DNA of 64,000 bases from Hoeflea_A sp963921345 (lineage in GTDB: Bacteria; Pseudomonadota; Alphaproteobacteria; Rhizobiales; Rhizobiaceae), in NCBI GenBank assembly GCA_963921345.3, contig CAWUFE020000001.1, positions 558,001 through 622,000 on the forward strand, in the 5' to 3' direction. How positions within the stretch are numbered: the stretch's first letter is position 1; each line of letters opens with the position of its first letter. Of this stretch, positions 1 to 8,083 are shown piece by piece. Position numbers and translations under genes: made by a program. The notes beneath the pieces are model-generated. The model was not told where the DNA came from and ran no database searches. It worked only from the letters and a program-made list of their open reading frames with translations.

Positions 1-338
1 ACGGACGCGGCCATACGGTGCTGACCGGCCTCGCCTGGTCGGGCCTCGGCAAGATCAAACGGATCGACGTGTCGCTCGACGGCGGCCGCAACTGGCGGAC
101 GGCGCGTATCGACGGGCCGAGTCTGAGCAAGTCGGTGCATCGCTTCTATTTCGAGTTCGACTGGGACGGGTCCGACTTGCTCATGCAGTCGCGGGCGATC
201 GACGAATTCGGCAACGTGCAGCCGAGCAAGGACGCGCTGCGCGCGGTGCGCGGCGAAAACTCGATCTACCACAACAACGGCATCCAGACCTGGCACGTGC
301 GGCCCAACGGGGAGACGGAAAATGTCGAAGTCTCTTAA
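1..338 (+). CDS. soxC: Sulfite dehydrogenase SoxC, C-terminal part (cut by window start)
   Basis: This is the last 111 codons of an open frame that enters from the left edge. The protein has the beta-sandwich dimerisation domain of sulfite-oxidase-type molybdoenzymes: a start of the type VLTGLAWSG, then RIDVSLDGGRNW, and an end with QSRAIDEFGNVQP and WHVRPNGE. That ending is typical of SoxC, the molybdopterin subunit of periplasmic sulfane dehydrogenase SoxCD, which removes electrons from the SoxY-bound sulfane sulfur. The molybdopterin-binding part lies outside the window. The stop overlaps the start of soxD by 17 bases, so the two are translationally coupled. The soxD neighbour makes SoxC far more likely than a plain sulfite oxidase. 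Confidence 0.82.
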   Translation, partial: GRGHTVLTGLAWSGLGKIKRIDVSLDGGRNWRTARIDGPSLSKSVHRFYFEFDWDGSDLLMQSRAIDEFGNVQPSKDALRAVRGENSIYHNNGIQTWHVRPNGETENVEVS

Positions 339-1422
339 GTTGACCGCAATCGGCCTCGGCCTGGGCCTCGCAGCCGCCGTTCCAGCCGCGGCGGACGACC
401 TCAAGGCCGGTGCGAAGGTGTTCAAGAAATGCGCCGCCTGCCATGCCGTGGGCGACAAGGCGAAGAACAAGGTCGGCCCGCATCTGAACGCGCTGTTCGG
501 ACGCCCGGCGGGAACGATCGAAGCGTACAAATACTCCAAGGCCATGACATCGGCGGGCGCCGAGGGACTGGTGTGGACCGACGAGACGGTAACGCTCTAT
601 CTGGCCAAGCCGAAAGGCTTCCTCAAGGGCACCAAGATGGCGTTTGCCGGCCTCAAGAAGGACCGCGACATCGCCAATGTGATCGCCTATCTGCGCAGCT
701 TTTCGCCCGATGGCGAACCAACGGCGGACGACAAGCCGGCGAAAGCCGCGGCGGCCGAGGAAAAACCGAAGGCCAAGGTCGCCAAGGCGGTTTTGAGCAC
801 CGACGCACCGCCGCCCGAACACGGCACTTTCCGGCTCGGCCGGAGGGCCCTGCCGGAGGAAATCGCCGCCTGGGACATCGATATCCGTCCGGACGGAGCC
901 GGGTTACCTCCCGGGCGCGGAACCGTGGCGGAGGGCGGCGTGCTGTTCGACGAGCAGTGTGCGGTCTGCCACGGCGCCTTCGGCGAGGGCGAGGGGCGCT
1001 GGCCGGTGCTGGCGGGCGGCCAGGACACGCTGACCGACGAGCGGCCGGAAAAGACGGTCGGTTCCTATTGGCCTTACCTGTCGACGGTCTACGACTACGT
1101 CAACCGGGCGATGCCCTTTGGCAATGCCCAGTCGCTGACCCCGGACGAGGTCTACGCGCTGACCGCCTATCTGCTCTACCTCAACGACGTCGTCACGGAT
1201 GAGGACTTCGAGCTTTCCGACAGGAACTTCACCGCGATGCGGCTTCCCAACGAAGCCAATTTCTTCATGGACGACCGCGGCAGCGAGCCGCATTACAAAA
1301 CCGCCGGCGAACCGTGCATGCGCGACTGCAAGCCCGGCAAAGCCGAGATCACCATGCGCGCCAGGGTGCTCGACGTGACGCCGGATGGCGACGATGAAAG
1401 CGGGGCCGGGGCGATCGACTGA
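322..1422 (+). CDS. soxD: SoxD, diheme cytochrome c subunit of sulfane dehydrogenase
   Basis: 366 residues with a signal peptide (about 1-24). The first cytochrome c domain has a CAACH heme site at Cys37-His41 and a GTKMAF segment supplying the likely axial methionine. A charged Ala/Lys/Pro linker (about 130-160) follows. The second domain has CAVCH at Cys213-His217. This two-domain build with a linker is the SoxD pattern. SoxD accepts electrons from SoxC in the periplasm during thiosulfate oxidation. The start lies inside soxC, 17 bases before its stop. The next gene, soxE, begins 31 bases after this stop, so one transcript is likely. The end is rich in Cys (EPCMRDCKPG), which agrees with SoxD C-termini as I recall them. 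Confidence 0.9.
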   Translation: MSKSLKLTAIGLGLGLAAAVPAAADDLKAGAKVFKKCAACHAVGDKAKNKVGPHLNALFGRPAGTIEAYKYSKAMTSAGAEGLVWTDETVTLYLAKPKGFLKGTKMAFAGLKKDRDIANVIAYLRSFSPDGEPTADDKPAKAAAAEEKPKAKVAKAVLSTDAPPPEHGTFRLGRRALPEEIAAWDIDIRPDGAGLPPGRGTVAEGGVLFDEQCAVCHGAFGEGEGRWPVLAGGQDTLTDERPEKTVGSYWPYLSTVYDYVNRAMPFGNAQSLTPDEVYALTAYLLYLNDVVTDEDFELSDRNFTAMRLPNEANFFMDDRGSEPHYKTAGEPCMRDCKPGKAEITMRARVLDVTPDGDDESGAGAID

Positions 1423-1453
1423 TCCCGGCACCACAACCGGTCTGGAGGGGTAC

Positions 1454-2173
1454 GTGACATCCAGACGACACATGGCCGGTCATCCGATGTTGTGGCTCAT
1501 TGCGGGCCTGATGTCGCTCGCCGCCATGCCGGGTTTCGCCCAGTCGGGCGAAAAGCTGTTCCGCAAATGCGCCGCCTGCCACGCCGTCGGCGAGGGCGCA
1601 CGGATGAAGGTCGGCCCGCATATCAACAACCTGTTCGGCCGGACGGCCGGCGGGATCGACGGTTACCGCTATTCCAAGCCGATGCGGGCGGCCGGCGAAG
1701 GCGGCCTGGTGTGGACGGACGCAACGCTGGCCGAATATCTCAAGGCGCCGCGCACATACATCAAGGGCACGCGGATGAATTTCGTCGGCTTCAAGAAGCA
1801 GGCCGACCTCACCGCGATGATCGCCTATCTGCGGAAATTTTCCGGAAGTGCGTCCGCTTCGCCGGTCCCCAACAAGACCGTCATGCTCGGCGCCGCTGCC
1901 GCCAATCTCGAAGGCGATGCGGAATATGGCGAATACCTGTCCGGCGAGTGTGTGACCTGCCATCAGGCGAGCGGCAAGGCGGAGGGCATTCCGGCGATCG
2001 TGGGCTGGCCGCCGGACCTCTTCATTCACGCGCTTTACGAATACAAGACCAAGATCCGCAAGAATCCGGTCATGCAGACCATATCGGGCCGCCTCAGCGA
2101 TGAGGAGATGGCGGCGCTTGCCGCCTATTTCGGGACCTTGGAAACCGCAACCATCATGGGAGGAGAACAATGA
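1454..2173 (+). CDS. soxE: SoxE-type diheme cytochrome c
   Basis: I chose the GTG at 1454 because GGAGGGG lies just before it; it gives 239 residues with a clear signal peptide (TSRRH then a hydrophobic stretch ending GFAQ). An ATG at 1472 is in frame but too far from that ribosome site. The first heme site is CAACH (Cys39-His43) in a c550-like domain nearly parallel to the SoxD N-terminal domain. The second is CVTCH (Cys166-His170) in a short domain resembling the cytochrome subunit of flavocytochrome c sulfide dehydrogenase. The stop overlaps the soxF start (ATGA). In Paracoccus the equivalent pair SoxE/SoxF forms a diheme cytochrome plus flavoprotein. The protein should be the periplasmic electron acceptor of SoxF. 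Confidence 0.78.
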   Translation: MTSRRHMAGHPMLWLIAGLMSLAAMPGFAQSGEKLFRKCAACHAVGEGARMKVGPHINNLFGRTAGGIDGYRYSKPMRAAGEGGLVWTDATLAEYLKAPRTYIKGTRMNFVGFKKQADLTAMIAYLRKFSGSASASPVPNKTVMLGAAAANLEGDAEYGEYLSGECVTCHQASGKAEGIPAIVGWPPDLFIHALYEYKTKIRKNPVMQTISGRLSDEEMAALAAYFGTLETATIMGGEQ

Positions 2174-3435
2174 GCATCAACAGACGACAATTCATGGTCG
2201 CCGGTGGCCTTGGGGCTGCGGCACTGGCAGCCCCGGCGGTGGCGCTCGGTCAAGGCAAACCGCGCGTCGTGGTCATCGGCGGCGGCGCCGGCGGCGCCAC
2301 GGCGGCGCGCTATATCGCCAAGGACTCCAAGGGCGCGGTCGATGTCACCCTGATCGAGGGCTCGAAGCGCTACTACACCTGCTTCTTTTCCAACCTCTAT
2401 CTCGGCGGCTTTCGCGACTACGCCATGATCGGCCACGGCTACGACAAGCTGGCAGGCGAATACGGCGTCAATGTCGTGCACGATTGGGCGGTGGCGGTCG
2501 ATCCGGCGGCGAAGACGGTGACGCTCGCCTCGGGCGCGACGCTGGGCTACGACAAGCTGGTGCTGTCGCCCGGCATCGACATCAAGTACGACAGCGTGCC
2601 GGGCTATTCCGTCGAGGCGCAGGACACCATGCCGCACGCCTGGAAATCGGGCACCCAGGTGCAGCTCCTGAAGGCGCAGGTGGAAGCCATGCCCGAGGGC
2701 GGCACCTTCGTCATGGTGCCGCCGCCCAATCCGTTCCGCTGTCCGCCCGGGCCCTATGAGCGGATCTCGATGATCGCCCATATCCTGAAGAACAAGAACC
2801 CGACGGCGAAGATCATCGTGCTCGACCCGAAGGAGAAGTTCTCCAAGCAGGTGTTGTTCCAGGAAGGCTGGGAAAATCACTATCCGGGCATGGTCGAGTG
2901 GATCGGAAACGACGTCCATGGTGGCATCGTCAGCGTCAATCCCGAGACACTGGAAGTGGTCACGGATTTCGATACCTTCAAAGGCGACGCCGCTTCGGTG
3001 GTGCCTGCGCAGAAAGCGGGCACGATCGCCCATCTGGCCGGCGTCACCGACGGCGACTGGGCGCCGATCGTGCCGGCCACCATGGCCTCGCGCGCCGATC
3101 CGAACATCCATGTGCTGGGCGATGCCTCGGTCGCCTCGGCCATGCCGAAATCCGGCTTCTCCGCCAACAGCCAGGCCAAGGTGGCGGCCAATGCCATTCG
3201 CGGCGAGCTGACCGGCTCGCGGGTGTTCCCGCCGCGCTTCGCCAATACCTGCTGGAGCCTGATCGACACCGATGACGGCGTAAAGGTCGGCGCCAACTAC
3301 AAGGCCGGCGAAGGCAAGATCGAAGTGGTCGATAAGTTCATCTCGCAGACCGGCGAGGACGCCAATCTGCGCAAGGCGACCTATCAGGAATCGGAAGGCT
3401 GGTACGCCGGCATCACCGCCGACATGTTCGGCTGA
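2170..3435 (+). CDS. soxF: SoxF, flavocytochrome c sulfide dehydrogenase flavoprotein
   Basis: 421 residues. The N-terminus carries a twin-arginine signal (NRRQFMVAGG, Arg5-Arg6), so the folded FAD protein is probably exported by Tat. The dinucleotide motif GGGAGG is at 37-42. YYTCFFSN puts Cys71 where flavocytochrome c links FAD covalently. Cys191 (RCPPGP) and Cys361 (TCWSL) match the redox-active pair of the family. The C-terminal part (about 345-415) fits the FCSD flavin-binding domain. It oxidises sulfide and passes electrons to the cytochrome partner, here the SoxE product with which it overlaps by four bases. It is the last sox gene seen; a GC-rich hairpin lies 33 bases downstream of its stop. 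Confidence 0.86.
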   Translation: MSINRRQFMVAGGLGAAALAAPAVALGQGKPRVVVIGGGAGGATAARYIAKDSKGAVDVTLIEGSKRYYTCFFSNLYLGGFRDYAMIGHGYDKLAGEYGVNVVHDWAVAVDPAAKTVTLASGATLGYDKLVLSPGIDIKYDSVPGYSVEAQDTMPHAWKSGTQVQLLKAQVEAMPEGGTFVMVPPPNPFRCPPGPYERISMIAHILKNKNPTAKIIVLDPKEKFSKQVLFQEGWENHYPGMVEWIGNDVHGGIVSVNPETLEVVTDFDTFKGDAASVVPAQKAGTIAHLAGVTDGDWAPIVPATMASRADPNIHVLGDASVASAMPKSGFSANSQAKVAANAIRGELTGSRVFPPRFANTCWSLIDTDDGVKVGANYKAGEGKIEVVDKFISQTGEDANLRKATYQESEGWYAGITADMFG

Positions 3436-3468
3436 CGGACTTCCAAAAGACGCGATTTGCGATCACAC

Positions 3469-3493
3469 TCCTCCCCGCGGCCGGCGGGGAGGA
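3469..3493 (+). promoter_or_regulatory. GC-rich hairpin covering the ribosome site of the next gene
   Basis: TCCTCCCCGC at 3469-3478 pairs perfectly with GCGGGGAGGA at 3484-3493 around a five-base loop. The right arm contains GGGGAGGA, the ribosome site of the ATG at 3500. No T-run follows, so it is not a standard intrinsic terminator for the sox operon. It could mask the ribosome site or stabilise the sox mRNA end. The pairing is directly visible; the function is inferred. Confidence 0.5.
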
Positions 3494-3499
3494 CGAGCG

Positions 3500-4621
3500 A
3501 TGAAACCGGAACTCAAAATCGGGCTGATCGGCGCCGGCTTCATCGGCGGCAGCCACGCACTGGCGATCGGCGCCGTCAACCGGGTCTTTGCCGATGTACC
3601 GCTGCGGGCGGTTCCGGCAGTGCTCGCCGACGTCGATGAAGATCTGGCCCGCCGCAGCGGCGAGCGCCATGGCTTCGCCCGCTGGACGACCGACTGGCGC
3701 GAGGCGGTCGGCGGTTGCGACGCCGTCATCATCGCCGTGCCGAGTTTCCTGCACCGGGAGATCGCGCTGGCGGCGATCGAAAAGGGACGACACGTCCTGT
3801 GCGAAAAGCCGGTCGGACTTTCGAGCGCCGAGACGCAGGAGATCGCCGAGGCGGCAAGGAAGGCCGGCGTGACCAATGCGGTCGGTTTCACCTATTTGCG
3901 CACGCCGCTTGTCCGTCAGGCCAAAAGGCTGCTGGACGATGGATCCCTGGGAGCGCCGCTGCACTTTCGCAGCTGGCACAACGAGGACTATCTGGCCGAT
4001 CCGCAGGCGCCGTTTTCCTGGCGGCTCGACGCGTCACTGGCCGGTCGCTGCGGTGCGCTCGGCGATCTCGGCTGGCACATCCTGTCGATCGCCCGGCATC
4101 TGTGCGGGCCTGTTGCCGCAGTCAGCGGATCGGTGCGGACCTTTCACGCCGAACGGCCTCTGGCCGAGGATCCATCGACCACGAGGGCCGTCGAAAACGA
4201 GGACTGGGCCGGCCTGTCGCTGCGCTTCGCGTCGGGTGCCGTCGGTCTGGTCGAGGCCAGCCGTGTCGCCCACGGCCGCAAGATGGCCATCGGCTTCGAA
4301 CTGGTCTGCGAACGGGGAACGATCGCCTTCGACGGCGAGCGCTCGAACGAGATCGAGGTCTTCCGCCAGGGCGCGGGCGGGTTCGAACGGGTGCTGATCA
4401 ATGCCGACCATGCGGATTATGGCGCCTTCATTCCCGCACCCGGTCATGGGCTCGGCTTCAACGACCTGAAGACCATCGAACTCAGGGATTTCCTGTCGGC
4501 GATCGCATCCGGCGGAAATGCCGATCCCGACCTGGACGAGGCCTGCCGCATCGCCCGCATCTGCGAGGCGGCAATCGATTCGTCGCAGCGCAATGGCTGG
4601 ATCGAGGCGCCGGAGGATTAG
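3500..4621 (+). CDS. Gfo/Idh/MocA family NAD(P)-dependent oxidoreductase
   Basis: 373 residues. The N-terminal Rossmann fold shows GLIGAGFIGGSHAL near residue 8. HVLCEKPVGLS (about 95-105) is the EKP motif of the family, where the lysine helps catalysis. GDLGWHILSIARHLCG holds the usual catalytic Asp/His helix in the C-terminal domain. Relatives oxidise sugars or inositols, or act as sugar-acid dehydrogenases; the substrate cannot be told here. The start has a strong ribosome site inside the hairpin at 3469-3493. Nothing ties it functionally to the sox genes upstream. No transporter or sugar kinase is adjacent, so the pathway stays open. Confidence 0.85.
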   Translation: MKPELKIGLIGAGFIGGSHALAIGAVNRVFADVPLRAVPAVLADVDEDLARRSGERHGFARWTTDWREAVGGCDAVIIAVPSFLHREIALAAIEKGRHVLCEKPVGLSSAETQEIAEAARKAGVTNAVGFTYLRTPLVRQAKRLLDDGSLGAPLHFRSWHNEDYLADPQAPFSWRLDASLAGRCGALGDLGWHILSIARHLCGPVAAVSGSVRTFHAERPLAEDPSTTRAVENEDWAGLSLRFASGAVGLVEASRVAHGRKMAIGFELVCERGTIAFDGERSNEIEVFRQGAGGFERVLINADHADYGAFIPAPGHGLGFNDLKTIELRDFLSAIASGGNADPDLDEACRIARICEAAIDSSQRNGWIEAPED

Positions 4622-4682
4622 TTTGGCGCGTGTACAGATCCTCGAAAGTCCCGGTCTCCTCCTGGTCGTTCGTCCTCAGCGG

Positions 4683-5942
4683 TCAGGTCGGCTGTTTTGC
4701 ACCAAGCACAAAACGCCCCACGGACTCGCGGCGCAGACCAAGGCCAATAAAGCGACCGGGCAGTTGTCCGAGTAGCGGCAGAGATGTGAATATCCGTACC
4801 AATAGCGGCGGCCTTGTTGTCCGCCTGGAATCGAGAACTTCGGCGATCAACCGGTTCTGGATCATCACCTGAATCCGCTGCGTCATGCGGGTCGGCCAGT
4901 CCCGGCGAGCCTGCACGGCCTCGAGATGCCCGTAATCCAGCGTTCCCTCGACAAGCGGTTTCGCCAGGATATTGGCTGCCGCAACCGCATCCTGGATCGC
5001 CAGATTGATCCCGATTCCACCGATCGGCGACATCGCGTGAGCCGCGTCCCCGATGAAAAGCAGGCCGGGCCTGTGCCAGGTTTCGAGGTGGTTGACCTGG
5101 ACGGTCAGCAGACTTGTGTCCTGCCAGCCCGACAACTGCTTTAGCGGCCCTTCCAGGGCGGGAACGAAAGCGGCTATGGCCTGGCGAACGGCCTCGAAGC
5201 CCTCCGCCTGCAACTTGGCAAGGCCGTCCTTCGGAATGATGTAACCGCACTGCCAGTATCGATCTCGATCGAGAAGGACCAGAATGCGCCCTCGGTCGAA
5301 ACGGCCGAGCGATTGAGATCCGGCACCAGGGGGTTTATCCAGCTTGAACCACAGGACGTCCATGGGGGCGCCCAACTCGCGCAGCGGCAGATCGGATTGC
5401 TCTCTGAGCTCCGAATGACGGCCCTCGGCCGAAACGACCAGATCGGCTGCCACGTCGATGGGACCGTCCGCGGACTGCGCCCGAACGCCGGTAATCTTGC
5501 CGGAGTCGACGGTAAAGCCGGTCACCTCCGTCGACATACGCAAGGTGAAGTTGGGGTGCCTGGCCGCTTCTTCGGCAAGAAAGTTGAGAAAGTCCCATTG
5601 CGGCATGAAAGCGATGAATTTGCTTTCGGTGGGCAGGCGCCGAAAGTCTGCAACCTTGACGGTTTCGTCACCGAAGACAGCGGATGCTTCATACAGCTTC
5701 TGATGCGGCAAGAGCAGCAGGCCGTCGACAAGTCCCAGCTGGCGCATGATTTCGAGAGTGGAAGGATGAATGGTGTCGCCGCGAAAATCGCGCAGGAAGT
5801 CTCCGTGCTTTTCGAAAACCAGGACCTCCACGCCGGCGCGCGCCAGAAGGTATCCCAGCATCAAGCCAGCCGGCCCCCCACCAGCGATGCAGCACTGTGT
5901 TGTCAGCCTCTCGGCATCAGCCATCAGATCAACCGACTGCAT
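4683..5942 (-). CDS. FAD-dependent monooxygenase (aromatic hydroxylase type)
   Basis: 419 residues in the FAD_binding_3 class of flavin monooxygenases. CCIAGGGPAGLMLGYLLARAG near residue 20 is the FAD dinucleotide motif. FRGDTIHPSTLEIMRQLG (about 50-67) is the substrate/flavin loop. The DG-type segment sits near SAEGRHSELR, and GDAAHAMSPIGGIGINLAIQDA (about 300) is the second FAD motif. It resembles the UbiH/PheA group, which adds one oxygen atom to a ring using NAD(P)H. The substrate is unknown. The gene is convergent with the Gfo/Idh gene (61 bases between stops) and stands alone. M1 at 5942 or M7 at 5924 may be the start; neither has a clear ribosome site. Confidence 0.8.
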   Translation of the reverse strand: MQSVDLMADAERLTTQCCIAGGGPAGLMLGYLLARAGVEVLVFEKHGDFLRDFRGDTIHPSTLEIMRQLGLVDGLLLLPHQKLYEASAVFGDETVKVADFRRLPTESKFIAFMPQWDFLNFLAEEAARHPNFTLRMSTEVTGFTVDSGKITGVRAQSADGPIDVAADLVVSAEGRHSELREQSDLPLRELGAPMDVLWFKLDKPPGAGSQSLGRFDRGRILVLLDRDRYWQCGYIIPKDGLAKLQAEGFEAVRQAIAAFVPALEGPLKQLSGWQDTSLLTVQVNHLETWHRPGLLFIGDAAHAMSPIGGIGINLAIQDAVAAANILAKPLVEGTLDYGHLEAVQARRDWPTRMTQRIQVMIQNRLIAEVLDSRRTTRPPLLVRIFTSLPLLGQLPGRFIGLGLRRESVGRFVLGAKQPT

Positions 5943-6009
5943 ATGATCGACAGTTGGCTAAATTTCCGACGAACGTAGTTGGATGTCAATTTTGGCGGAT
6001 TTGACGGCT

Positions 6010-6069
6010 GGTTACATAGACGTCGAGAATGCGGCCGACGGCGGCCGGATCGAGGCGCCGGAGGGATAG
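6010..6069 (+). pseudogene. Possible remnant of a Gfo/Idh oxidoreductase 3' end
   Basis: A short frame ending at a TAG (6067-6069) reads GYIDVENAADGGRIEAPEG. That resembles the final helix of Gfo/Idh proteins, and its last residues match the end of the gene at 3500-4621 (NGWIEAPED). The 18-base string GGATCGAGGCGCCGGAGG occurs at both 4599-4616 and 6047-6064. The simplest reading is a leftover of a second, deleted copy. It is too short to be certain. Confidence 0.35.
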
Positions 6070-6093
6070 GGGACTGTTGTGGCTATGCGCCGA

Positions 6094-6489
6094 TCAAGCC
6101 GGGGCGGCCATCTCGATCAGCTGAATGAGGTTCCCGCAAGTGTCATCGAAAACCGCCATGCGAACCGGTCCGGCATCCATCGGTTCCTGAACGAACACCA
6201 CGCCCTGCTCGCCCAGTCTTTTCCGCTCCGCATCGAGGTTCGTTACCTGAAACGAGTGCGCCGGAATGCCGTCGGAAACCAGCGCATCCCGGTAGGGCTT
6301 AACGGCGGGATGGTCGCTCGGCTCAAGCAGCAGTTCGGTTCCTTCCGGGTCTTCGCCGGACACGACCGTCAGCCAACGATTTTCGCCGAGAGGAACATCG
6401 TTCTTCACCTGGAAGCCGAGGACATCGGTGTAGAATTTTTCTGCTTTGTCCTGGTCGTCTACAAAGACGCTCGTTACGTAGATTTTCAT
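6094..6489 (-). CDS. VOC superfamily (glyoxalase-like) protein
   Basis: 131 residues from the ATG at 6489, which overlaps the stop of the upstream ArsR gene by four bases. The paired beta-alpha-beta-beta-beta modules of the VOC fold are visible: MKIYVTSVFVDDQDKAEKF, FYTDVLGFQVK, a central SGEDPEGTELLLEPSD, and an end VFDDTCGNLIQLIEMA. The closing D-x-x-G-N-x-x-Q/E pattern is typical of glyoxalase/bleomycin-resistance-like proteins. These bind a metal and act as dioxygenases, isomerases or drug-binding proteins. The substrate is not evident. ArsR-VOC pairs are common and usually form a self-regulated two-gene operon. Confidence 0.83.
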   Translation of the reverse strand: MKIYVTSVFVDDQDKAEKFYTDVLGFQVKNDVPLGENRWLTVVSGEDPEGTELLLEPSDHPAVKPYRDALVSDGIPAHSFQVTNLDAERKRLGEQGVVFVQEPMDAGPVRMAVFDDTCGNLIQLIEMAAPA

Positions 6490-6794
6490 GTTTTTGTTCC
6501 GTTTCGTTTGTATTTTTCGATCCATGATGCAGCCGCGATATGGCTTTCGTCGATGCTTAGAGAATGCGCTTTCGTTCGTCCCTTCCATGATGTCTCGATC
6601 AGACCGGCTTTCTCCAACACGTCGAGATGCTGGGAAATCGTCTGACGGGACAAGGCAACGCCATCCTCGGCGACCGATGCGGCGCATACCTCGAACAATG
6701 ACTGACCGGGCCGCTTGCTCAGACGGTCGATGATGCGCCGCCGAGTGCTGTCGGAGAGAGCTTTGAAAATGAGGTCGAGCTGATCGTCTGTCAC
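6486..6794 (-). CDS. ArsR-family winged-helix transcriptional regulator
   Basis: 102 residues. LIFKALSDSTRRRIIDRLSKRPGQ is the first helix pair of ArsR proteins. LSRQTISQHLDVLEKAGLIETSWKGRTKAHSLS is the recognition helix plus wing. No cysteine cluster of the metal-sensing kind is visible, so it is probably not a metal sensor but one of the many ArsR proteins that control a neighbouring small enzyme. The four-base overlap with the VOC gene at 6486-6489 shows coupling. It presumably represses its own two-gene operon. Confidence 0.86.
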   Translation of the reverse strand: MTDDQLDLIFKALSDSTRRRIIDRLSKRPGQSLFEVCAASVAEDGVALSRQTISQHLDVLEKAGLIETSWKGRTKAHSLSIDESHIAAASWIEKYKRNGTKT

Positions 6795-6937
6795 GACCGC
6801 TGATATGCAGTAATTTTACTGCATGTCAAGCTTGATCGAAATGATCGACGTGGAACAGGGTCAGCTTTGTGATCAAACCTTGGCGGCAGGATGCTTGTCA
6901 GCCGATGATGCCGAACCTGGAGCGGTTCAATCCGAAA

Positions 6938-8062
6938 TTAAGGAAGCAGCACTTCGCGGACGGTGGTCCCTTCTTCCAGCCGGTCGAGGGCTTCGTTCAG
7001 CTCGCCAAAACTGATGGAGCGAGACATCAGCCGGTTGACGGGGAGCTTGCCTTCGCGAAAGAGAGCCAGGTATCTGGGAATATCGCGCGCCGGGACGCAA
7101 CTGCCCATATAGGATCCCTTCAGGGTGCGTTCCTCCCCGGCAAGGCTCAGATGTGACATGGTGAACTTGGCATCGGGGCCCGGCATGCCGGCTGCCACGG
7201 TTGTTCCACCTCGTCTCGTGACGGCGTAGGCGGTATCGAGCGCGCGCGGAGATCCAGCGGTTTCGATGGCAAATTGAACGCCGCCGCCGGTTGTGTCGCG
7301 TATGTCGGTGACGCAGTTTTCATGGCTTGCATTGAATACATGCGTTGCGCCCAGTTGCCGGGCCAGGTCGAGCTTGCTCTGATTGATGTCGATGGCGATC
7401 ACGGTTCCGGCTCCCGACGCGACCGCCGCCAGAAGCGCACTCAGCCCGACACCGCCAAGTCCGACAATAGCAATCGACTGACCAGCGCGGATCCCCGCGG
7501 TGTTGACCACCGAACCGACTCCGGTCACCACCGCGCATCCGAACAGCGCCGCCTGCTCGAACGGAATTGCCTTGTCGATCTTTACCAGCGCATCCTGGGA
7601 GATGACGGCGTACTCGGCGAATGCGGCAACGCCTGAATGGTGGTTTATGCGTGTTCCGTTTTGATGCAGTCGCGTCGTGCCGTCCCGCATCGTACCCGCA
7701 ACATTCGAAACGGTTGCCGGCTGGCACATCGCGGGCCGACCCTCGCGGCACATTTCGCATTTGCCGCAACTTGCCACATAGGCCGGAACCACATGGTCGC
7801 CGACTTCAAAATCCGTTACCCCGGACCCGAGTTCCGCAACGATGCCGGCCGCTTCATGGCCGATGACGATCGGCGTGGGTCGGGCACGCTCGCCGCTGAT
7901 TGCAACGAGATCGGAGTGGCAAAGGCCAGCGGCCTTGATTTGAACCAGAACCTCGCCGTCGCGCGGCGGATCAAGCTCGACCTCCTCGATGCTCAACGGG
8001 AGGCTTTCCGCGTAGGGGCGGGGCTTGCCCGTTTCCCACAGAATGCCAGCTTTGATTTTCAT
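6938..8062 (-). CDS. Zinc-dependent alcohol dehydrogenase (MDR family)
   Basis: 374 residues. Catalytic zinc ligands appear as GLCHSD (Cys) and GHEAAG (His-Glu). The structural-zinc lobe is complete: CGKCEMCREGRPAMC. The NAD site reads GLGGVGLSALLA (about 195-206). This is the class III / aryl-alcohol dehydrogenase type. It is the last gene of a minus-strand operon after dctPQM and a class III aminotransferase, 21 bases behind the latter, with GGGAG before its ATG. The likely role is oxidation of an alcohol, or reduction of an aldehyde left after transamination. The actual substrate depends on the unknown TRAP cargo. Confidence 0.85.
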   Translation of the reverse strand: MKIKAGILWETGKPRPYAESLPLSIEEVELDPPRDGEVLVQIKAAGLCHSDLVAISGERARPTPIVIGHEAAGIVAELGSGVTDFEVGDHVVPAYVASCGKCEMCREGRPAMCQPATVSNVAGTMRDGTTRLHQNGTRINHHSGVAAFAEYAVISQDALVKIDKAIPFEQAALFGCAVVTGVGSVVNTAGIRAGQSIAIVGLGGVGLSALLAAVASGAGTVIAIDINQSKLDLARQLGATHVFNASHENCVTDIRDTTGGGVQFAIETAGSPRALDTAYAVTRRGGTTVAAGMPGPDAKFTMSHLSLAGEERTLKGSYMGSCVPARDIPRYLALFREGKLPVNRLMSRSISFGELNEALDRLEEGTTVREVLLP

Positions 8063-8083
8063 TTACCCGCTCCCTTCGGCCGG

